DNA of 64,000 nt from an uncultured Myxococcaceae bacterium (GTDB lineage: Bacteria; Myxococcota_A; Polyangia; Polyangiales; Ga0077539), in NCBI GenBank assembly GCA_945952225.1, contig CAMFHP010000018.1:1-64000 (forward strand), given 5' to 3'. The first letter of the stretch is position 1. Every line of letters begins with the position of its first letter. Shown here piece after piece: positions 28,103 through 37,278 of the stretch. The position numbers and the translations under genes are program-made. The notes beneath the pieces were generated by a model, which did not search any database, was not told the origin of the DNA, and saw nothing but the letters and a program-made list of their open reading frames with translations.

Positions 28103-30094
28103 GTGTCTGTCGTGCCCCACGGCGCGCCTCGCGGACTCCGCACCGCCTCCCTCGCCGCGCTGCTCTCCCTCGCGCTGCCCGCCACCGCGGGCGCGCAGGG
28201 CCTCGTGGCGAACCTCCCGGGCCTCGGCCCCACGTCGTTCTCGATCACCAACACCACGATCGGCCGCTACCGCGGCGTGAACTTCGACCGGAACGTTCAC
28301 GACGACGACTTCTTCTCGCTCACCGAGCGCCTCGACATCGCCGTGCAGGCCGCGCCGTGGAGGCTCTACCTCCGCCTCGACGGCTTCTCGCCGTTCAACC
28401 ACGACACATCGTGTTCGACGGTCGAAGCCGAGCTCTGCTACCTGCATTCGAACTGGCGTCCGGGCTCCTACGACACGAGCGCGCCGGCCAACTACGCGAA
28501 CGTGGGCAACCTGCTGCCCGAGCGCGTGAACCTCCGCTACCAGCGCCGCGGCATCACCGCCGAACTCGGTGACTACTACCAGGTCTTCGGCCGCGGACTC
28601 GCGCTGGCCTTCCGCAAGGTAGACCCCATCGGCCTCGACACCACGCTCCGCGGCGGACGCTTCGAGTACGAGCGCGAGCGGCTGACCGTGCGCGCGTTCG
28701 GCGGCCTCGCGAACCCGCAGAACCTCGACCCCATCTCGCTGCTCGTCTACCCCGACCCGCAGGACCTTCTCACCGGCCTCTCGCTCGCGGCGCGCGCGGG
28801 CCGTGACGGAGACATCGAGGTGTCGGGCCACGTGGTGCACACGGGCTTCGAACGCGACGCCGCGGCGAGTCGACAGGACGACGTCGACGTGGCGGGCTGG
28901 CGCTTCGAGGCACCGTCGCTCTTCGACGGCGCGCTCACGCTCTACGGCGAGGCCGACATGCTGCGTCGCACGTCGCGCACGCGCATCGACGACCGGGGCA
29001 ATCAGAACGGGCCGACGCGGGTCACCTGGGGCCGCGGGGTCTACGCGTCGGCGCAGCTCATCACGGGCCGGTGGACCTTTCTCGCCGAGTGGAAGGACTA
29101 CACGAACTACCTCGTCGCCCCGACGCAGCTCGGTGGGAGCGCGCCGCGCGACGTGGCCCGCATCTACTCCACCGCGCCCTCGTTGGAGCGCGACGACCAG
29201 CGCATCTTCACCAACGCGAACACCCGCGGCGCGCGCCTTCGCGTCGACTACGCGTTCGAGTCCGCGCCCTGGATCCTCACGCTCAACTCCGTGCTCTACG
29301 GCTGGAGCGACCACTTCGACACCACGGGCGCCATCACCGACCCGTGGGACGCGCAGTACGGCTACCTCACCACGCACACGTACTTCGCCATGCGCCGCCG
29401 CTCGCGCCCCGCGATGCAGTCGAGCGGACAGCCCGCGCAGGGCAACACCGCGGGCGGCGCCTCGCTGGGATCGGGCTCTGCGGGCGGCGCCTCCGTGGCG
29501 CGCGTGGCGCCGGGCGATTTCAACCTCATCGCGACCGTGGGCTACCGCAGGGAGTTCCACGCGGGCACCGCACCGACGACGGGCGGCATCGAGCCGGAGT
29601 TCCAGGCGGGCGATGTGAAGCACGAGTCGGTGCAGGCGGACATCGACGTGGCCTTTCCCGTGGGGAGCAACGACTCCATCGAGATCCGCGTCGACAACCG
29701 CTTCGAGCGCAACTTCGTCTTCGATCGCATCACGGGCTTCGACCTCGCGCAGCTCGTCGCGGGGGTGCGCGGCGGCGTGTCGGTGTCGTGGTCCCACGGC
29801 CTGCCCTTCGTGCTCTCGGGTACGCTCCGTTGGGACAACACCAACCGTCCCGTCGGCGAGGCCTCGCTCTTCGAAAACCCCTTCGGCCGCGCGCCCGATC
29901 CGAGCAACCGCGCCGTCGATCCGCGCCTGCCCACGCTCTATCCCTCCGCCGAGCTCCGGTGGAACTTCACCGTCAACAACTTCGTGCGCGTCTTCGGCGG
30001 ATGGACGCCCGGCGGGCGACTCTGCTCCGGCGGCGTGTGCCGTGACGTTCCGCTGTTCTCCGGTGCGGTCGCCGAGCTCGTGCTCCGCATCTGA
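28103..30094 (+). CDS. outer-membrane beta-barrel protein (DUF6029-like)
   Basis: 663 residues from GTG 28103. Signal peptide LRTASLAALLSLALPATAGAQG, then alternating amphipathic strands with many aromatic girdle residues (LRLDGFSPFN, GDYYQVFGRGLALAF, GRFEYERERLTVRAFGG), ending with a terminal strand LFSGAVAELVLRI. A Gly/Ser/Ala-rich loop lies near residues 440-470. The tail contains the Cys pair in GRLCSGGVCRDVP. General pattern fits the DUF6029-type barrels; the assignment to that family is from memory and the substrate is unknown. Paired with the upstream lipoprotein redoxin. Confidence 0.75.
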   Translation: MSVVPHGAPRGLRTASLAALLSLALPATAGAQGLVANLPGLGPTSFSITNTTIGRYRGVNFDRNVHDDDFFSLTERLDIAVQAAPWRLYLRLDGFSPFNHDTSCSTVEAELCYLHSNWRPGSYDTSAPANYANVGNLLPERVNLRYQRRGITAELGDYYQVFGRGLALAFRKVDPIGLDTTLRGGRFEYERERLTVRAFGGLANPQNLDPISLLVYPDPQDLLTGLSLAARAGRDGDIEVSGHVVHTGFERDAAASRQDDVDVAGWRFEAPSLFDGALTLYGEADMLRRTSRTRIDDRGNQNGPTRVTWGRGVYASAQLITGRWTFLAEWKDYTNYLVAPTQLGGSAPRDVARIYSTAPSLERDDQRIFTNANTRGARLRVDYAFESAPWILTLNSVLYGWSDHFDTTGAITDPWDAQYGYLTTHTYFAMRRRSRPAMQSSGQPAQGNTAGGASLGSGSAGGASVARVAPGDFNLIATVGYRREFHAGTAPTTGGIEPEFQAGDVKHESVQADIDVAFPVGSNDSIEIRVDNRFERNFVFDRITGFDLAQLVAGVRGGVSVSWSHGLPFVLSGTLRWDNTNRPVGEASLFENPFGRAPDPSNRAVDPRLPTLYPSAELRWNFTVNNFVRVFGGWTPGGRLCSGGVCRDVPLFSGAVAELVLRI

Positions 30095-30119
30095 CCGCAC
30101 CCCCTCCAGAGGCCCTGCG

Positions 30120-31169
30120 ATGCACGCCTGGCTCCTCGCGCCCGACAACTTCACCCCGCCCGCGCGCACGCCGTGGGGCGGTCGCGCGATCGTCGCCCGT
30201 TACAAATCCGACCTCGGGCTCGACCCCGCGGTGCCCGTCGGCGAGTCGTGGGAGCTCTCTGCGGGACCCGAGTTTCCGAGCCGCCTCGCAGGCGATCCGC
30301 GCACGCTCTCGGACCTCGCGCGCGACGAGGGTGACGCGCTCCTCGGGGACGAGCTTCCGCGCGGCAACACGTCGTTGCTCGTGAAGCTCCTCGACGCGGC
30401 GGACAACCTCTCGGTGCAGATCCATCCCGCCGACGACTACGCGGGCCTCACGGGCGACGAGAGCGGCAAGCCCGAGAGCTGGTACGTGCTCGACGCCGAC
30501 GAGGGCGCGGGGCTCTACCTCGGCCTCGCACCGCATGCGACGCCCGAGACCATGCGCGCGGCGCTGGAGTCCGACGGCGACGTGGCCTCGCTCCTCGCGT
30601 TCGTGCCTGTTTCTCCCGGTGATTTCTTCGTCGTCGAGGCGGGCACCGCGCACGCGATCGGTCGCGGTGTGACCCTCGTCGAGCCGCAGATCGTCCGCCC
30701 CGGACGCCGCGGTGTGACCTACCGCTACTGGGATTGGAACCGCCGCTACGACGCGACGGGCAACGCCTCGCCCGACGGCGCCGCGCGCCCGCTCCACGTC
30801 GACCACGCGCTCGCCGTCACCGACTGGAATCGCCCGCGCGGCGCGGCCTTTCTCGACAGCATCCGCGTGCGCGCCGGACGCGCCGACCTCGCCGCTCCCC
30901 TCACGCTCACCGCGCTCTGCGGCCCTGCGCTCCGCGCGCCCATCACCTCACGCGACCTCGACGTCGCCCGCCTCGCCGGACGGGGATCGCTCGCCCTCGA
31001 AGCCCACGGGCGCCTCCGCGCGGTCACCGTCGTCGACGGCGCGCTGACCCTCCGCGGCGACGGCGGCGACGTGATCGTTCCCCGCGGACGCACCGCCGTG
31101 CTCGCCGCGCGCGCATCGGTCACCGTCGTCAGCGACGGCGTCCACGCGGTGCTCTCCTCCGTCGCCTGA
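30120..31169 (+). CDS. manA: mannose-6-phosphate isomerase class I-like
   Basis: 349 residues from ATG 30120, 25 bases after the barrel gene. Type I phosphomannose isomerases interconvert mannose-6-phosphate and fructose-6-phosphate with a zinc ion. Zinc-site features are visible: QIHPADDYA, KPESWYVLDAD and GTAHAIGRGVTLVEPQ. The substrate motif RYWDWNRRYD also fits. The C-terminal half is less conserved. It would supply mannose units for surface sugars; a GT-C glycosyltransferase lies convergent next to it, with 6 bases between stops. Confidence 0.85.
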   Translation: MHAWLLAPDNFTPPARTPWGGRAIVARYKSDLGLDPAVPVGESWELSAGPEFPSRLAGDPRTLSDLARDEGDALLGDELPRGNTSLLVKLLDAADNLSVQIHPADDYAGLTGDESGKPESWYVLDADEGAGLYLGLAPHATPETMRAALESDGDVASLLAFVPVSPGDFFVVEAGTAHAIGRGVTLVEPQIVRPGRRGVTYRYWDWNRRYDATGNASPDGAARPLHVDHALAVTDWNRPRGAAFLDSIRVRAGRADLAAPLTLTALCGPALRAPITSRDLDVARLAGRGSLALEAHGRLRAVTVVDGALTLRGDGGDVIVPRGRTAVLAARASVTVVSDGVHAVLSSVA

Positions 31170-31175
31170 TCGCCC

Positions 31176-32921
31176 TCAGCGCGCGCTGCGCAACGAACCC
31201 GGAAGCGCATCGAGCATGGGCGTGCGCCCTGCCCCCGCGCGCTCGACCACCTTCGCCTCGTGACCGAGCGCCAGGGCCACGTTGCGCGCGTGCGCGGCAT
31301 CTCCTGCGCGCAGAAGCATCGGCCCCTCGACGGGCGCGTGCAGGTAGCGTTCGAGCGTGTTGTAGCTGTCGCCGATCGACCAGCGCATCTCTTCGACCGA
31401 GGGCGCGACGCCCGGCGTCACATCGACGATCGCGCGTCCATCGAGCAGCGCGATGCGCGCCCTTCGCATGAGCGCGCGCCACGCGGGATCGACCACGTGC
31501 GCCTCGTCGGTGAGGAGCAGCAGCGATCCGCGGTGTGCGGGCGGCGCGAAGACGTGCACCGGCGCCGTCGCCACGCTCGCGAGCCGGTCGAACTCGTAGG
31601 CCACCTCGATGCGATCGAGGGGCGCGCCGGGTCCGAGCACCACGATGCCGTCGCGCGTGCTCAACGCCCGAAGCACCTTCGCCGCCGCGGCGTCGCGATC
31701 GTGGGGATCGTAGCGACGCGCGCTCGTCGAGCCCGACCGCTCGCGCGAGAGTTCGGCCATGAAGTACGCCGTGGGCACCTGCGCGATCAGCGCCACGAGC
31801 ACCGCGCCCACCGTGTAGGCCATCGCGGTGTCGTCACCGTCGCGGGCCCAAGCGCGCACACGCGCCGCCGCGGGGGTCACCACCTCGCTCGCCGCGAACA
31901 CGAGCGGCATCGCGAGCAGATAGCTCCGGTACTCGTGCGCGCAGAACTCCGTGGGGAACTTGAACATGTAGAGCGTCTGGCCGACGAGGTAGCTCGCGAC
32001 GACGAGCGTTCCCACGTCGCGACGGCGCGCGCGCCACGCGAGCGCCGGCCACGCGAGCGCGGCCACGAGCACCGGCGCTGTGTGGTTCATCACGAGGCGC
32101 TGCACGAGGAAGTCGCGCACGAACGGGACGATGCCGCCGCTGCGCTGCCCGTAGGTGTTCGTGAGGTCGCGCAGCACGCCGTAGTGCCACGCGCGGAGGA
32201 AGTGCTGCGCCACGATGGCGACGCTCACCCCCGCGAACATCCAGAGCGAGTGACGGAGGTAGCGCGCGGTGTCGTCGTCGAGGCGATGCGCGTCGCGACG
32301 GCGCGGGGACGCGTACGCGAGAAGCGCGACCGACGTGAGGCACAGGATGGGATACCAGGCCCAGTCGGCGAAGCCTCCGACGGCGCCCGCGACGAGGAGC
32401 CCGACACGCGCAGGCCGACGATCGCCCGACGCGAGGCGCTGCGCGAAGTAGCCGAACCACGCCATCGCGCCCACGGTGGTGAGCTGCAGGTCGGGCAGGT
32501 TCGCATACGCGACGTGCACGGGGCTCAGCACGAAGAGGCCCGTCACGAGCACGGCCTGGAGGTCTCCGCGGGCGCGGCGCGCGAAGGCGAAGACGCCGAG
32601 CACCGAGAGGCACCCGAGCAGCAACGGGATCAGCCGCGAGACCCACGGCGCATCGCCGAGGAGCGACTGCATCAGCGCGACGGGGATGTGCAGCCGCGCA
32701 GCGTGGTGAAAGTTGTAGCTGCTCGGCGGCGGGCGCCCGAGGCCGTAGTACGTCGTGAACTCCCAGATCCCCCAGCGCGCGAGGTTGCGCGCGCCGAGCC
32801 CGTGCTCGGCGACGTGAAAGCCGTAGTGGCCCCATCGCAGCGGCTGCGCGATGCCGTAGAGCGCGACGATCACGTGCGTCGCGAGCAGTGCGGCCAACGA
32901 CGCACGCGTGATGCGCCTCAC
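31176..32921 (-). CDS. GT-C family membrane glycosyltransferase (GT39/ArnT-like)
   Basis: 581 residues from GTG 32921, with GAGGGA 6-11 bases upstream. About ten to twelve hydrophobic segments alternate with short loops, followed by a soluble C-terminal part (about 420-581). The first outside loop (GHYGFHVAEHGLGARNLARWG) carries His/Glu as expected near the GT-C active site, resembling polyprenyl-phosphate-sugar dependent protein or lipid glycosyltransferases (PMT/ArnT). Acceptor unknown. It is divergent from the giant Cys-rich lipoprotein. The frame is open for 943 more codons upstream but that part is antisense to the Cys-rich gene. Confidence 0.8.
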   Translation of the reverse strand: MRRITRASLAALLATHVIVALYGIAQPLRWGHYGFHVAEHGLGARNLARWGIWEFTTYYGLGRPPPSSYNFHHAARLHIPVALMQSLLGDAPWVSRLIPLLLGCLSVLGVFAFARRARGDLQAVLVTGLFVLSPVHVAYANLPDLQLTTVGAMAWFGYFAQRLASGDRRPARVGLLVAGAVGGFADWAWYPILCLTSVALLAYASPRRRDAHRLDDDTARYLRHSLWMFAGVSVAIVAQHFLRAWHYGVLRDLTNTYGQRSGGIVPFVRDFLVQRLVMNHTAPVLVAALAWPALAWRARRRDVGTLVVASYLVGQTLYMFKFPTEFCAHEYRSYLLAMPLVFAASEVVTPAAARVRAWARDGDDTAMAYTVGAVLVALIAQVPTAYFMAELSRERSGSTSARRYDPHDRDAAAAKVLRALSTRDGIVVLGPGAPLDRIEVAYEFDRLASVATAPVHVFAPPAHRGSLLLLTDEAHVVDPAWRALMRRARIALLDGRAIVDVTPGVAPSVEEMRWSIGDSYNTLERYLHAPVEGPMLLRAGDAAHARNVALALGHEAKVVERAGAGRTPMLDALPGSLRSAR

Positions 32922-33095
32922 GACGGTTCCCTCACCATGGACCGAGGTGCGTACCACTGCGATGTGCGTGGTGACAACGCCGCGTGCATGGTCAGCGCAA
33001 CCCCATGCGCGCAGCGCGTCACGAGGCGCGGGCACCGCTGGACCGCCCCGACGCTTGTAGGGCACTCTCGCGCCAAGAGAGGACCTCTGCTCGCA

Positions 33096-36000
33096 ATGCG
33101 AACTTCTTCTTTCTGGGCGTCCGCACTCGTCGCACTCACGGTGCTCGGCGCGTGCGCCAAGGCGCCCCCCGACGCGATCGATCCGGGCGCCGACGTGCCC
33201 GTGGTCGACATCCCCTACTTCGACGACACGCCCTTCGACGCCCCCGCGCCCGACGCCGATCCGCCGCTCGAACGCTGCGGTCAGGCGCGCCAGCGATGTT
33301 GCGGCGGCACCGCGTGTGAGAGCGGCAACGAGTGCCGTGAGGGCGCGTGTTGCGCGCTCCCGAGCGCGGCGTGCGCATCGGCGAGCGACTGCTGCGACAG
33401 CGCCGACTGTCAGACCGGACGCTGCTGCATGCGCGCGGGCTCGCGCTGCGAGTCGAGCGCCGAGTGCTGCGAGGGCACCACCTGCAACGGCGGCATGTGC
33501 ACGGCGGCCTCCGCGGCGTGCGGCGCCGACGGTCAGACCTGCTGCGCCGGCGACATCTGCCAGGCGGGCTTTGCGTGCGTGAGCGGCTCGTGCCGTCGCT
33601 GTGGCAACGAGGGCCAGAACTGCTGCCCGGGCGCGATCTGCGCGGGCACGCTCGCGTGCGTCTCCGACATGTGCACGATGCCCGCCCCCTGCGGCGACCG
33701 CCTCCAGGCGTGCTGCAGCGGAAGCTCGTGCAACCCGGGCCTCACGTGCGACTCCAGCATGGTCTGCAACCCCGCCCCCGCGGCCTGCGGCGGCGACGGT
33801 CAGATGTGCTGCGGCACCGCCTGCAACCCGGGCCTCGCGTGCACCTCGGGCACCTGTCGCATGAGCACCACCACGGCGTGCGGCGACGAAACGCAGGCCT
33901 GCTGCGGTGGCACGGCCTGCAACTCGGGCCTCTCGTGCCAGCGCGGCACGTGCACCCGCCTGTCGGGAGGAATGCCTGCGCCCTGCGGCGCCGACGGGCA
34001 GACCTGCTGCGGCGGCGTGGCGTGCAATGCGGGCCTCGCGTGCACCGGCGGCGTGTGCTCGTCGTCGGGTCCGGGCGGATCGGACGCGGGCACCACGGGC
34101 CCCGGCGGCCCGACGCCCGGCCCCTGCGGTGACGTCGGTCAGGCGTGCTGCGGCTCGCTCGCGTGCAACCCCGGCGCGACGTGCCGGAGCGGAACGTGTC
34201 AGGCCTCGTCGTCGGGCACCGATGGCGGCACCTCGGGTCCCTGCGGTGGCGATGGCGAGACCTGCTGCGGCGGCACCGCCTGCAACGCGGGCCTCGCGTG
34301 CATGAGCGGATCGTGTCGCGCCACCTCGGGCGCCACGTGCGGCGGCATGGGGCAGTCGTGCTGCGGCACCGCCGCGTGCGAGCCGGGCTTCACCTGCAAC
34401 ATGATGACGCGTCGCTGCGACGCCTCGACGACGCCCGTGTGCGGCGGCGACGGGCAGCGCTGCTGCACTTCGGGTACGGAGTGCACCAACTCGGCGTTCC
34501 AGTGCGTGGGCGGCCTGTGCCGTCGGTGCAATGGCGTGGGCACCGCGTGCTCGGCGTCGAGCGCGTGCTGCTCGGGCCTCACGTGCTCCAGCGGAACGTG
34601 TGTCGACGGCACCAGCACTCCGGTGCCTGCGGGCGGCGCCTGCACGATGGGCGGCATGCCCGCGTGCGCCACGGGGACCATGTGCGCCTCGTCGCACGGC
34701 ACCCTGCGCTGCTGCCGCAACGAGTCGGGCACCTGCACCTCCGACGACGAGTGCTGCGGCGGACTGAGCTGCCGCAGCGGTCGCTGCGCGCGCAACGCGG
34801 CGGGCGGATCGTGCTCGGCGAACTCGGACTGCAACACGGGCCTCGAGTGCCGCTCGGGCGTGTGCACCATGCCCTCGACGGGCCCCGACGGCGGCGTCAC
34901 CGACGGCGGAACGGGCACCGCGTGTGCGACGCCCGGCATGGCCTGCTCCTCGGGCACCTCGGGCACGCGCTGCTGCGCCAACTCGATGGGCTCGTCGATC
35001 GCGTGCAGCGGCACCGGCGGCACCACGGGCACCTGCTGCAACCGCGCGGGCGGCGCGTGCGCGTCGGGCGCGGACTGCTGCAACGGCGCGGCCTGCACGA
35101 ACAACCGCTGCGCCTGCGCGGCGGCCAACGCGACCTGCACGACGTCGGCGGACTGCTGCGGCTCGCTCACGTGCACGGGCGGTCGCTGCACGTGCCGTCC
35201 GCGCGGCCAGTCGTGCACCGCAGACTCGGACTGCTGCGGCGGCGCCACCTGTTCGGGCGGCGTGTGCTCGGACTGCACCCGCGCGGGTGACACCTGCACG
35301 GCCTCGGCGTCGGGCACCGCGGCGTGCTGCTCGCCGAGCCAGTGCCGTCAGATCATCAGCACCTCGCGCTGCTGCGTGCAGCAGAACGAGGGCTGCACCT
35401 CGGACCTCCAGTGCTGCGGCTACATGCTCTGCAACGGCGGCCGCTGCGCGTGCCAGGCCTCGGGCCGCAGCTGCCAGGAGACCGCCGAGTGCTGCTCGGG
35501 CCTCACCTGCCAGAGCAACGTGTGCCGCCCGATGATGGCCGACGCGGGCGTCGATGTGCCGGGGCTCGACGTTCCCTCGCTCGATGTGAGCGGTGATCGC
35601 GGAGACACCGGCGCCAGCGACGTGCGCAACGACCTCAGCGGCGACGTGGCGATGTGCATCTCGTCGGGCGCGTCGTGCACCATGGGCCAGACCTGCTGCG
35701 GCGACTACACGTGCGGCATGCAGCCGGGCGGATCGAGCACCTGCTGCCACAACGTGGGCGGATCGTGCAGCGCGCAGGCCGACTGCTGCGGCTGGCAGCT
35801 CTGCGACACCTCCACGCGTCGCTGCACGTGCCGTCCGCGCGAGGCGTCGTGCATCACCGACAACGACTGCTGCAACGGCGCCGCCTGCGAGCGCCCCACG
35901 GGCACGCCGATGTCGACGATGGGCACCTGCGCGTGCCGTCGCGAACTCCAGACCTGCACCATGGGCTCGGGCACCGACGGCGGCACCGACAACGGCGGCT

Positions 36001-36428
36001 GCTGCTCGGGTCTCGAGTGCCGCTCGGGACGCTGCCTCATCCCCGGCTGCACACCGCCCGGTGAGACCTGCGGCTCGGGCGCCGACGCGGGCGCGTGCTG
36101 CGGCGGCTACGAGTGCGGGATGCAGCCGTCGGGCATCGACCGCAAGTGCTGCCGCTCGCCGGCGCTCACCACGAGCGATCCGCCCGTGTCGTGCCGGTCG
36201 AGCCTCGAGTGCTGCGGCACCGTGCTCTGCGTGAACGGCGCGTGCGCGTGCCGTCGCGCCAGCGAGACCTGCATCCGCGACATCGACTGCTGCGGACGCA
36301 TGCTCTGCAACCGCCCCGCGGGATCGACCATGGGCACCTGCACGTGCCAGGGCCGCGGCCAGCTCTGCCTCGCGGGCGGCAACGACTGCTGCTCGGGCCT
36401 CACCTGCACCGCGGGCACCTGCCAGTAG
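33096..36428 (+). CDS. giant Cys-rich repeat lipoprotein
   Basis: 1110 residues from ATG 33096. Signal peptide RTSSFWASALVALTVLGAC with lipobox LGAC, Asp/Pro linker, then from about residue 50 to the end a tandem array of Cys-rich units. The typical unit is CGxxGQxCCxGxxCxxGLxCxxGxC, about 25-35 residues; I count more than thirty CC pairs. Near residues 810-850 an Asp/Val-rich linker (ADAGVDVPGLDVPSLDVSG) splits the array into two blocks. The CxnCC pattern recalls knottin-like disulfide folds, but no database family is claimed. Probably a surface or outer-membrane stalk protein rigidified by disulfides. Confidence 0.85.
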   Translation: MRTSSFWASALVALTVLGACAKAPPDAIDPGADVPVVDIPYFDDTPFDAPAPDADPPLERCGQARQRCCGGTACESGNECREGACCALPSAACASASDCCDSADCQTGRCCMRAGSRCESSAECCEGTTCNGGMCTAASAACGADGQTCCAGDICQAGFACVSGSCRRCGNEGQNCCPGAICAGTLACVSDMCTMPAPCGDRLQACCSGSSCNPGLTCDSSMVCNPAPAACGGDGQMCCGTACNPGLACTSGTCRMSTTTACGDETQACCGGTACNSGLSCQRGTCTRLSGGMPAPCGADGQTCCGGVACNAGLACTGGVCSSSGPGGSDAGTTGPGGPTPGPCGDVGQACCGSLACNPGATCRSGTCQASSSGTDGGTSGPCGGDGETCCGGTACNAGLACMSGSCRATSGATCGGMGQSCCGTAACEPGFTCNMMTRRCDASTTPVCGGDGQRCCTSGTECTNSAFQCVGGLCRRCNGVGTACSASSACCSGLTCSSGTCVDGTSTPVPAGGACTMGGMPACATGTMCASSHGTLRCCRNESGTCTSDDECCGGLSCRSGRCARNAAGGSCSANSDCNTGLECRSGVCTMPSTGPDGGVTDGGTGTACATPGMACSSGTSGTRCCANSMGSSIACSGTGGTTGTCCNRAGGACASGADCCNGAACTNNRCACAAANATCTTSADCCGSLTCTGGRCTCRPRGQSCTADSDCCGGATCSGGVCSDCTRAGDTCTASASGTAACCSPSQCRQIISTSRCCVQQNEGCTSDLQCCGYMLCNGGRCACQASGRSCQETAECCSGLTCQSNVCRPMMADAGVDVPGLDVPSLDVSGDRGDTGASDVRNDLSGDVAMCISSGASCTMGQTCCGDYTCGMQPGGSSTCCHNVGGSCSAQADCCGWQLCDTSTRRCTCRPREASCITDNDCCNGAACERPTGTPMSTMGTCACRRELQTCTMGSGTDGGTDNGGCCSGLECRSGRCLIPGCTPPGETCGSGADAGACCGGYECGMQPSGIDRKCCRSPALTTSDPPVSCRSSLECCGTVLCVNGACACRRASETCIRDIDCCGRMLCNRPAGSTMGTCTCQGRGQLCLAGGNDCCSGLTCTAGTCQ

Positions 36429-36491
36429 TGCTCCCCGCGCGCGGCGTGCCTCGCGTGCGCCGCGCGCTCCCTTCGCCCTCCGTGTGAATCC

Positions 36492-36519
36492 TTGCTGCGG
36501 TTCTTGGCGCGCTGATAAC
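36492..36519 (+). promoter_or_regulatory. candidate promoter of the small lipoprotein at 36530
   Basis: TTGCTG at 36492-36497 and TAACGT at 36516-36521 (or GATAAC at 36514-36519) are spaced 16-18 bases. Only 8 bases separate TAACGT from ATG 36530, so the message should be leaderless or nearly so. Confidence 0.45.
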
Positions 36520-36529
36520 GTCGCGCGCC

Positions 36530-36979
36530 ATGAAGTCTGCCGCCCTCCGTGACCGCGCCCTCGTCGCGGTCGTCATGCTCGCGACCCTCGACGGCTGCCA
36601 GCTCGTGAAGAAGCTCACGGGACGAGGCGGCAACGACGCGGGCACCACGACCACCACGCCCATCCTCTCGGACGCGGGCGGCGGACCTTCGCCCGTCATC
36701 GCGTTGCCGAACCCCACGGTGAGCCCGCTGCCCACGCAGCCCGTCGCGATCCCCGTGCCCGACGCGGCGCCGCCGACGCCGCCTGCGGTCGACGACGCGG
36801 GTGCTGCGCCCACGGCCGTCGCCGACGCGGGCGCGCCTGCCAACAACGGCATCGCCGTCGTCGACGCGGGCGCCGGAACCGCCCAGGTCGGCGGCCGCAC
36901 CGGTCACCGCATCGACAACTTCTGCAAGGAACACCCGGGCTCCGTGCATCCCCGCACGCACGTCCTCTGCCCCTCCTGA
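36530..36979 (+). CDS. small Pro/Ala-rich lipoprotein, unknown
   Basis: 149 residues. Signal peptide with lipobox LDGC; after a few basic residues (QLVKKLTGRGG) the protein is a low-complexity Pro/Ala/Val/Asp/Thr stretch up to about residue 120, ending in a compact tail with two Cys (NFCKEHPGSVHPRTHVLC). No domain recognised. Possibly a tether that presents the C-terminal hairpin. Confidence 0.65.
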   Translation: MKSAALRDRALVAVVMLATLDGCQLVKKLTGRGGNDAGTTTTTPILSDAGGGPSPVIALPNPTVSPLPTQPVAIPVPDAAPPTPPAVDDAGAAPTAVADAGAPANNGIAVVDAGAGTAQVGGRTGHRIDNFCKEHPGSVHPRTHVLCPS

Positions 36980-37039
36980 GCGCACCCGCGCACCGCGGCG
37001 CACCGCGCGCCGACGGCCTTCCTCCCCGCCCCCACCGCT

Positions 37040-37262
37040 GACACAGCGCGCCCAGAACGGCGCTGTATGGCGCACACTCGCGTTCCGGGCCGGACATCAC
37101 GGCGCTGTACGGCGCGCGGAGGTCGTCGGGTCGGCCACGAACGGTCCTGTTCGGTGCGCGGAGGCGATCCGGGCAGCCGGGAACGCTGCGGTACGGCGCG
37201 CAGTCGCGTTCTGGGCCGCCGGGAACGGCGCCGGATGGTGCGCGGAGGGCTTCGGGGCGGCG
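37040..37262. repeat. imperfect tandem repeat, period about 42 bases, between convergent genes
   Basis: The 299-base interval between two convergent stops holds four to five diverged copies of a unit of about 42 bases: copies begin near 37078, 37123, 37165 and 37205, with a partial copy before. The shared core is GGccgggaacGGCgctGTacGGCGCGCGGAGG. Read in one plus frame the unit gives a 14-residue period (xFRAAGNGAVRRAE-like). There is no good start codon or ribosome site for an independent gene, so it is more likely an intergenic repeat than a protein. Confidence 0.6.
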
Positions 37263-37278
37263 CGGGCGGGGGAAGCGC

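Noticed and set aside
32922-35750. Upstream extension of the glycosyltransferase frame (943 codons)
   Set aside because: Antisense to the Cys-rich lipoprotein; low-complexity Ala/Arg sequence with no homology and no start signal; GTG 32921 has a ribosome site.
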